Program-made: the position numbers and the translations under genes
Assembly (NCBI RefSeq): GCF_030264295.1
Contig: NZ_CP127173.1
Location: 8,501,501-8,565,500 of the forward strand
Direction of reading: 5' to 3'
DNA: 64,000 bases
Origin: Amycolatopsis nalaikhensis
GTDB taxonomy: Bacteria > Actinomycetota > Actinomycetes > Mycobacteriales > Pseudonocardiaceae
The notes under the pieces: generated by a model
The model's input: the letters and a program-made list of their open reading frames with translations, nothing else
Told to the model about the DNA's origin: nothing
Databases searched by the model: none
Shown: positions 58,616-64,000 of the stretch, piece by piece
How the letters are laid out: each line of letters opens with the position of its first letter
Position numbering within the stretch: position 1 is the stretch's first letter

Positions 58616-59740
58616 TCAGGCGCGCGCACCGGCGCCGGTCCAGGGCAGGGCGAGTTCGGAGAAGAGGGCGAGCCGCTCGGCGGCGGTGTCGACGGCGGCG
58701 TCGATGCCCGGCACGACGAAGTGCCGCTCGGGCCCGGCGCCCGTGATTTCGACCCGGTCCGCGGGGAGCGGGCGCGGGTCGGGCGCGTCCCGCACGGCCT
58801 CGACCAGGGCGGTGAAGGCGCGCGTCGCGGACAGCGGCGCCCGCAGCGGGACGGCGTCGCGGAGGTGGCCGACGAGGTTGACGAGCAGGTCCTCGGGCGG
58901 GCCCGCGGTCACCGGTTCGCCGCGGACCTCGACGAGGTCGGTCTTGTAGTCCCACCGGATGCGGCCGTCGGTGCCGTGGACGAGCACGTAGGGCTGGTGG
59001 TCGGCCTCGGCGGCGAGCGTGGCCGCGGCGACGACGTCCGGCGCGCCTTCGAAGCTCAGGCGGGCGCACGCGGTGTCGTCGGCTTCGATGTCGCGGGCGC
59101 GGTACAGCTCGACGGTGATCCGGTCCGGGAGGGTGGCCGCGGTGCCGTTCAGGAGGAGAGCGGTCGCCACGGCGTGCGCGAAGGGGTTGGTGAGGGCACC
59201 GTCGACGACGGGCTGGCCGCGGACGCGGCGGCGGCCCGCCCATTCGGCGCGCCCGAAGTACCGGTCCCGCCGGATCCACGCCCCGGCGGCGGCGATCCCG
59301 GTGACGGTCCCGATTTCGCCGCGTTCGACGGTGTCTCCGATGAGCGGGACGGCCGCCGAGCCGAAGCTCTGGAAGCCGGTTTGGCAGGCGAGGCCGCGGG
59401 TTCGGGCGAGTTCGGTGAGTTCGTCGAAGGCGACCAGGTCGAGCACGGGCGGTTTCTCGAGGAGCAGGTGGCAGTCGGCGTTCATGGCTTGGCGGGCCAG
59501 GGGCAGGTGGGTGTGGGGCGGGGTGGCGATCACGGCGATGTCGGCGCCGTCCAGGAGATCGGCGGGGTCGCGGGTGATGTCGGCGTGGGCGGGGAGGAGG
59601 GCGCGGGCCTCGGCCGAGGGTTCGCGGACGTCGCAGGCGCCGGTGAGGACGATCTCGCCCCGGTCGTGCAGGGCGCGGGCCCGGCGAAGGTGGGTGAGGG
59701 CATGCCCGGCGGTCCCGAAGACGACGACGGCGGGGATCAT
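58616..59740 (-). CDS. Gfo/Idh/MocA family oxidoreductase (B)
   Basis: A 374-residue relative of the neighbouring enzyme but from a different subgroup: Rossmann VVVFGTAGHALTHLRRA, IAVIATPPHTHLPLARQAM and LLLEKPPVLDLVAFDEL, the last with the EKP motif. The C-terminal domain contains GALTNPFAHAVATALLL with a histidine in the active-site position. Its start overlaps the DUF624 stop (ATGA). The incomplete gene at 63609 encodes a protein with a matching C terminus, so the locus holds two paralogues of this subgroup. Confidence 0.85.
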   Translation of the reverse strand: MIPAVVVFGTAGHALTHLRRARALHDRGEIVLTGACDVREPSAEARALLPAHADITRDPADLLDGADIAVIATPPHTHLPLARQAMNADCHLLLEKPPVLDLVAFDELTELARTRGLACQTGFQSFGSAAVPLIGDTVERGEIGTVTGIAAAGAWIRRDRYFGRAEWAGRRRVRGQPVVDGALTNPFAHAVATALLLNGTAATLPDRITVELYRARDIEADDTACARLSFEGAPDVVAAATLAAEADHQPYVLVHGTDGRIRWDYKTDLVEVRGEPVTAGPPEDLLVNLVGHLRDAVPLRAPLSATRAFTALVEAVRDAPDPRPLPADRVEITGAGPERHFVVPGIDAAVDTAAERLALFSELALPWTGAGARA

Positions 59741-60297
59741 CGGGACCCGCCTGTAGCAACGGCGGCGAGGCAGAGCGGTCCGGCGACGACCAGGGCGAGG
59801 ATCGGCAGCATCCAGACGAGCACGGCGGAGAGGCCGATGGCAGCGGCAAGAAGTGCAGCTTGAGCAGGTGCCGCGGCCGTCGCCCTAGCAGCCGTGATCA
59901 AAGCTCGTCGCCAGAACAGCTCACCCGAAGACACAACCTGGCAGGTTCGCACCGCGATCACCACCGCAGCCGCGCCCAGCACTCCCAACACCGGCCGCAG
60001 CAGCCCCGCTCCCGGCAGCTCCCCCGCCACCTCGAAGTCCACCGCCAGCAGAACCCCCGCCGCGAGGCACCCGAGACCGAAGGCCAGCCCGCCCCGCAGC
60101 ACCGCCCGGAAGTCCGCCCAGAACGTCGTCCACAGTGGACCACCCACACCACTGCGAGTCCGGCCGATCGCCCGGCACCCCGCCACCACCGCGGGCGCCG
60201 CCGTCACCACCGGGATCGACGCGACAGCCACCACCAGCCCGACCACCAGGCAGTCCGAGAACTCCCCCAGCCCCGCCCGCCACGTCACCGCGCGCAT
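59737..60297 (-). CDS. DUF624 (YesL-like) membrane protein
   Basis: A 186-residue protein with about five hydrophobic helices. FSDCLVVGLVVAVASIPVVTAAPAVVAGCR near the N terminus matches the YesL/DUF624 family, commonly encoded next to CUT1 sugar ABC transporters in Bacillus and actinobacteria; in Bacillus subtilis yesL is in the rhamnogalacturonan locus. Its precise role is unknown. It starts 5 bp after the permease stop and is coupled to the oxidoreductase B start. Confidence 0.75.
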   Translation of the reverse strand: MRAVTWRAGLGEFSDCLVVGLVVAVASIPVVTAAPAVVAGCRAIGRTRSGVGGPLWTTFWADFRAVLRGGLAFGLGCLAAGVLLAVDFEVAGELPGAGLLRPVLGVLGAAAVVIAVRTCQVVSSGELFWRRALITAARATAAAPAQAALLAAAIGLSAVLVWMLPILALVVAGPLCLAAVATGGSR

Positions 60298-60302
60298 TCG
60301 CC

Positions 60303-61148
60303 TCACCCCTTCAAACCGCTGGTGCTCACGCCCTCCACCAGCAGCCGCTGGAAGGCGAGGAAGAACAGTACGATCGGGACCAGCGCCAACGCCGACATCG
60401 CGAACATCGCGCCGAAGTTCGACTGGCTGCTCGTGTCCACGAACAGCCGCAACCCGAGCGGGACCGTGAACTTCTCCGTGTCGTTCAGGTACACCATCTG
60501 CGTGAAGAAGTCGTTCCACGTCCAGATGAACGTGAAGATCGACGTCGTCACCAGCGCCGGTTTCGACAGCGGTAGCACCACGTGCCAGAACGTCCGGTAC
60601 ACCGAACAGCCGTCGATCGTCGCCGCCTCGTCGAGCTCGCGGGGAATCCCGCGCATGAACTGGACGATCAGGAACACGAAGAACGCCTCCGTCGCCAGCA
60701 GCTTCGGCAGGATCAGCGGCACGAACGTGTTGACCAGCCCGGCCTGCTGGAAGATCACGTACTGCGGGATCAGCGTCACGTGGTACGGCAGCATCAACGT
60801 CGTGATCATGAACGCGAACAGCGCGCCCCGGAACCGGAACCGCAACCGCGCGAAGGCGAACGCGGCCAGCGAGCACGAGAGCACGTTGGCCACCACCGAC
60901 AGCCCCGCCACCAGGAACGAATTCAGGAAGAACCGGCCGAACCCGACGTCGGCCGCGCCTTCCCAGCCCTTCGTGTAGCCGTCGAACACGAACCGGGTCG
61001 GCAGCAGCGCCAGCCGGGACAGGATTTCGTCCGGCGGCTTCACCGACGCGAACGCCAGCCACACCAACGGGTACAGCACCACCGCCACGATGACCACGCA
61101 CAGCACGTGCCACCCCACCGAACGCGCCGAGCGCGGCACCACGGTCAT
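60303..61148 (-). CDS. CUT1 sugar ABC transporter permease, MalG type
   Basis: A 281-residue inner-membrane permease with six helices. The cytoplasmic EAA loop is GIPRELDEAATIDGCSVYRTF, the contact site for the ATPase. The start overlaps the stop of the partner permease (ATGA). LKG-type C terminus is usual for the second permease of the pair. It imports oligosaccharide released by the lyases and hydrolases. Confidence 0.9.
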   Translation of the reverse strand: MTVVPRSARSVGWHVLCVVIVAVVLYPLVWLAFASVKPPDEILSRLALLPTRFVFDGYTKGWEGAADVGFGRFFLNSFLVAGLSVVANVLSCSLAAFAFARLRFRFRGALFAFMITTLMLPYHVTLIPQYVIFQQAGLVNTFVPLILPKLLATEAFFVFLIVQFMRGIPRELDEAATIDGCSVYRTFWHVVLPLSKPALVTTSIFTFIWTWNDFFTQMVYLNDTEKFTVPLGLRLFVDTSSQSNFGAMFAMSALALVPIVLFFLAFQRLLVEGVSTSGLKG

Positions 61149-62107
61149 CGGCGCTCCTCCGCGTCGTCGTAGAACACCCAGAGCTTCGCGGTCTTGAACA
61201 CGATCGCCGTGACGATCGCGATCACCGCCAGCAGCACCCACGCCATCGCCGACGCGTAGCCCATCCGGAAGTCCTGGAAGCCGACCTCGAACAGGTAGAG
61301 CGTGTAGAACAGGTCCGCGTCGGCCGGCCCGCCGCGGCCGCCGCCGATGACGAACGCCGGGGTGAACGCCTGGAACGCGTGGATCGCCTCCATCACCAGG
61401 TTGAAGAAGATCACCGGCGACAGCATCGGCAGCGTGATGTGCCGGAACCGGCGGAACGCGCCCGCGCCGTCGATCGCCGCCGCCTCGTGCAGCTCCGCCG
61501 GGATCTGCTTGAGCCCGGCCAGGAAGATCACCATCGGCGCGCCGAACTGCCACACCGTCAGCAGCACGATCGACGCGAGGCTGAACTGCGGGTCGTCGAC
61601 CCAGCTCGGCGTGTGCCAGCCGAAGAAGGCCAGCACCTCGTTCACCGGGCCGCCGCCCATGAACAGCGCCCGCCACACCAGCGCCGCCGCGACGCTCGCG
61701 CCGAGCAGCGAGGGCGCGTAGAACGCCGCGCGGTAGAACCCGTTCGCCCCGCGGCGCGTGTTGAGCAGCATCGCCACCAGCAGCGACACCGTCAGCTTCA
61801 ACGGCACCGACACCAGCACGTAGATCGAGGTCACCTTCACCGACTGCAGGTAGCGGTCGTCGTCGGTGAACATGTGCGTGAAGTTGCCGAACCCGACCCA
61901 GTCCGGCGAGGTGAACATGTCGTAGTCGGTGAAGGACAGGTACAGCGAGACGACCATCGGGCCGACGGTCAGCGCCACCGCGCCGAGCAGCCACGGCGTC
62001 AGGAACGCGAAGGCCTCGGGCTGGCTCTTGCGACGGCGCCGAATCGGCCGGACGCGCGCGGCCGCCTCCGTGGCGACCGGCGGGTCCGGGGTGCGCACGG
62101 TCGTCAT
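61145..62107 (-). CDS. CUT1 sugar ABC transporter permease, MalF type
   Basis: A 320-residue permease with a basic N-terminal arm (RRRRKSQPEAFAFLTPWLLG) and six helices. The EAA loop reads QIPAELHEAAAIDGAGAFRRF. It forms the heterodimeric channel with the next gene product. No ATPase gene is in the operon; a shared MsiK-like ATPase, known in actinobacteria, would energise it. Confidence 0.9.
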   Translation of the reverse strand: MTTVRTPDPPVATEAAARVRPIRRRRKSQPEAFAFLTPWLLGAVALTVGPMVVSLYLSFTDYDMFTSPDWVGFGNFTHMFTDDDRYLQSVKVTSIYVLVSVPLKLTVSLLVAMLLNTRRGANGFYRAAFYAPSLLGASVAAALVWRALFMGGGPVNEVLAFFGWHTPSWVDDPQFSLASIVLLTVWQFGAPMVIFLAGLKQIPAELHEAAAIDGAGAFRRFRHITLPMLSPVIFFNLVMEAIHAFQAFTPAFVIGGGRGGPADADLFYTLYLFEVGFQDFRMGYASAMAWVLLAVIAIVTAIVFKTAKLWVFYDDAEERR

Positions 62108-62110
62108 CGG

Positions 62111-63400
62111 CTACGAAAGTCCCTTCTCGGCTTCGGACATGAACCGGCCGACGGCGTCGTCGATGCTCATCCGGCCGAACGCGACTTCCTCGTAGGTGCG
62201 CTGGAGCAGCTTCTGGATCGCGCCCGCGCCCTTCGGCGGCACCGGCGGCGCTGCCCCGAGCTTCGGCTCGAGCGCGGCTTCGAAGTCGTAGAGCGTCTTG
62301 TCGTTGCCGGTCGCGGACGCCGCCAGCTGCGCGCGCACTTTGAGGTTGGGCGCCAGCCCGCGGTCGGTGCCGACGATCTTGCCCACCTCCGGGTCGTTGA
62401 CCAGGAAGTCGACGAGCTTCGCGGCCGCTTCCTGCTGCTGGCTGCGCGCCGACACCGCGAGGAACATCGACGGCCGCCGGTACTGCCCGGTGTTGCCTGG
62501 CACGTCCGTCGGGTACGGCGCCACGTTCAGCTCCTTGCCGTTCGCCTTCTTGTAGGCGGGCAGGAGGTTGTCGTAGGCGAACTCGGAGCTGGTCAGCTTC
62601 TTGCCCAGCGGCGACTGCTCGGGCGAGGTGTTGTAGGACGCCGTGACGTCGGCGGGCGACGCGCCCTTGGCGTCGCGGAACCCGCTCGCCAGCTGCCAGT
62701 ACCGGCGGAGGTCGTCGGCGGTGAAGCCGAGCTTGCCCTCCGGGGTGTAGAACTGCTTGCCCTGCTGGCGCAGCCAGATCTCCAGTGCCGTGTCGAGGAT
62801 GCCGAAGTCGGTCGTGCCGCGAGCTCCTCCGGCAGCGCTGACCTTCTGCGTCGCGTCGGCGTACTGCTGCCAGGTCAGGCCCTTCGCCGGGTCCGCGCCC
62901 GCCGCCGTGAACGCGGCGGGGTCGTAGAGCATCGCCGGGGTGTTCTGCGCCCACGGCACGGCGTACCGCTTGCCCTGGTACACACCGGTGGCCGCCAGTT
63001 CGGGGTTGATGTCGGTCAGCGAGATCGCCTTGCCGGCGCCCTGGTTCAGGTCGGCCAGGACGTTGCGCCCGCCGTACTCGGCCAGGTAGCGCGTGTCGAC
63101 GTTGAGCACGTCCGGCGGCTTGCCCCCGGCCGTCTGCGTCGCCAGCTTCTCCCAGTAGGCCGCGTACGCCGAGAACGACGTCTGCACCTTGATCTTCGGG
63201 TTCTTCCGCTGGAACAGCTCGACGGCCTTCTTCGTCAGGTTCGCGCGGCCGTCGCTGCCCCACCAGACGAAGGTGATGGTGACGTCGCCGCCGCCGTCGC
63301 CGGAGTCCGAGCCGCACGCGGCCACCCCGGTCAGCAGCAACGGGACCACCACGGCCAGCGCGGCGACCCCGCGGGTCCGGCGCTCTCCACTCCGACGCAT
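62111..63400 (-). CDS. Extracellular sugar-binding lipoprotein of the ABC importer
   Basis: A 429-residue cluster B solute-binding protein. The signal ends in lipobox LTGVAACGSDSG with the lipidated cysteine near 29. The mature lobes show TITFVWWGSDGRANLTKKAV at the start and RPSMFLAVSARSQQQEAAAK in the C-terminal lobe. ATG 63400 (MRRSGERRTR) was chosen because of the GGAGAAG upstream; the open frame extends 19 codons further. It is the first gene of the eight-gene operon ending with PL1. Confidence 0.9.
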   Translation of the reverse strand: MRRSGERRTRGVAALAVVVPLLLTGVAACGSDSGDGGGDVTITFVWWGSDGRANLTKKAVELFQRKNPKIKVQTSFSAYAAYWEKLATQTAGGKPPDVLNVDTRYLAEYGGRNVLADLNQGAGKAISLTDINPELAATGVYQGKRYAVPWAQNTPAMLYDPAAFTAAGADPAKGLTWQQYADATQKVSAAGGARGTTDFGILDTALEIWLRQQGKQFYTPEGKLGFTADDLRRYWQLASGFRDAKGASPADVTASYNTSPEQSPLGKKLTSSEFAYDNLLPAYKKANGKELNVAPYPTDVPGNTGQYRRPSMFLAVSARSQQQEAAAKLVDFLVNDPEVGKIVGTDRGLAPNLKVRAQLAASATGNDKTLYDFEAALEPKLGAAPPVPPKGAGAIQKLLQRTYEEVAFGRMSIDDAVGRFMSEAEKGLS

Positions 63401-63547
63401 CAGGCTTCTCCGTTCTCGGCCGGTCAGCTTTTCTGAAAATGCTGTCAGCGCGCTCACGGTAAGCAGTGCGGCGCACCGGTGTCAACGGCCTACGCCGGAC
63501 GATAGTCGTTGCGCCACAACGTTTTCAGCGACGAATGGGCACGCTGA

Positions 63548-63559
63548 GAAAGCGCTTAC
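63548..63559. promoter_or_regulatory. LacI-type operator upstream of the ABC operon
   Basis: GAAAGCGCTTAC, the same site as at 55042 with one mismatch. It lies about 150 bp before the binding-protein start, between that gene and the partial oxidoreductase. Confidence 0.6.
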
Positions 63560-63608
63560 AGCGACCGGGCGGGATTTCCGGGCTGCCAGCGCGACGGCAC
63601 CGGCTCCA

Positions 63609-64000
63609 CTATCCGGTGCGTTCCGCGGCCCCCGCCGCACTCGCCCACGGCACCCCGATCTCGGAGAACAACGCGAGCCGGTCCGCGGCGACCGCGACCT
63701 CCTCGCCGATCCCCCGCACCACCGGGTGCCGGCTCGCCCCTTCCCCGACCGTGCGGATCCAGCCCGCCGGGATCCGCGACGGCGACGGCGCGTCCCGGAC
63801 GGCCTCGACCACCGACGCGAACGCCCGCGTCCCCGACAGCGGCGCGAGCAGCGGCACCCCGGCCGGGTCGCGGTGGTGGGCGACCAGGTTGCGCAGCAGG
63901 TCCACGGGCTCGCCGAGGTGGACGCGCACGTCGTCGAGCTCGAGCCGGTGGCTCTTGTACCAGAACTTCGCCCGGCCTCGGCTGCCATGCACGACGACGT
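63609..64000 (-). CDS. Gfo/Idh/MocA family oxidoreductase, C-terminal part, cut by the window edge
   Basis: The last 130 residues of a protein resembling oxidoreductase B: VRVHLGEPVDLLRNLVAHHRD, LSGTRAFASVVEAVRDAP and ADRLALFSEIGVPW match the same places in that protein. The frame is open to the end of the window, so the start lies beyond it; the apparent ATG at 63992 is probably internal. It suggests that the pectin locus continues past 64 kb. Confidence 0.75.
   Translation of the reverse strand, partial: VVVHGSRGRAKFWYKSHRLELDDVRVHLGEPVDLLRNLVAHHRDPAGVPLLAPLSGTRAFASVVEAVRDAPSPSRIPAGWIRTVGEGASRHPVVRGIGEEVAVAADRLALFSEIGVPWASAAGAAERTG

Noticed and set aside
60303..63485. A single 1060-aa minus-strand permease fusion
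   Set aside because: Only the last 281 residues are a permease; the rest is a shadow frame across the binding protein and MalF genes, each of which has a proper gene in another frame.
49133..63992. Horizontal transfer of the pectin locus as an island
   Set aside because: Base composition, codon use and gene overlap match the rest of the window, and no integrase, tRNA or insertion sequence borders it within view.
1..64000. CRISPR arrays, tRNA, rRNA, prophage or secondary-metabolite core enzymes
   Set aside because: I found no direct-repeat/spacer array, no cloverleaf or rRNA sequence, no phage structural genes and no PKS or NRPS domains.

Overview
The window is about 72% GC, genes are packed with frequent 4-base GTGA/ATGA stop-start overlaps, and many starts are GTG. 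Together with SARP-type regulators, Ser/Thr kinases, GlgC/GlgA and a Tat-exported glycosidase with carbohydrate-binding modules, this points to a filamentous actinobacterium, most likely a Pseudonocardiaceae such as Amycolatopsis (inference; no rRNA or tRNA is present to confirm it).

Layout. 1-6.7 kb: the 3' part of an NAD kinase, then housekeeping and membrane genes (DUF998, DHDPS-like lyase, stand-alone LigD-type phosphoesterase, SRPBCC protein, DUF4383, GT87 mannosyltransferase, cysteine-desulfurase-like PLP enzyme). 6.7-7.3 kb: a non-coding patch with two perfect 53-bp hairpins and a 42-bp tandem repeat. 7.3-11 kb: an EF-G-like ribosomal GTPase and a secreted M4 metalloprotease, each broken by a single-base frameshift. 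11-16.5 kb: a PucR regulator and a divergent cluster of four uncharacterised genes (601-aa polytopic protein facing a cupredoxin-like lipoprotein, a polytopic protein and a 55-aa membrane protein) around a palindromic operator. 16.5-25.6 kb: a large Tat-exported GH2 glycosidase, a MerR/B12-type regulator, a histidine kinase with a REC-LuxR-SARP response regulator (frameshifted), a hydrolase and an AraC remnant. 25.6-40.6 kb: a GT-C membrane protein, glycogen genes glgA-glgC, three tiny genes, a quinone reductase, a 6PGDH-like protein, an AfsR-type regulator, a secreted NTF2-like protein and two tandem transmembrane Ser/Thr kinases. 40.6-49 kb: regulators with their targets (PucR-like, LysR/MFS, TetR/cupin), a universal stress protein, STAS protein and Mn-catalase.

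49.1-64 kb is a pectin/rhamnogalacturonan utilisation locus, all on the minus strand. Secreted GH35, GH43, CE8 pectinesterase, PL3 and PL1 pectate lyases lie beside a CUT1 ABC importer (binding lipoprotein plus two permeases, no ATPase), a DUF624 protein, Gfo/Idh/MocA oxidoreductases and a DUF6807 protein. Three palindromes with an AGCGCT core sit upstream of its transcription units and probably bind LacI-family regulators encoded elsewhere.

Two families of intergenic inverted-repeat elements recur in the window. Every copy lies within about 10-130 bp downstream of a stop codon, which suggests they act as 3'-end or terminator elements.
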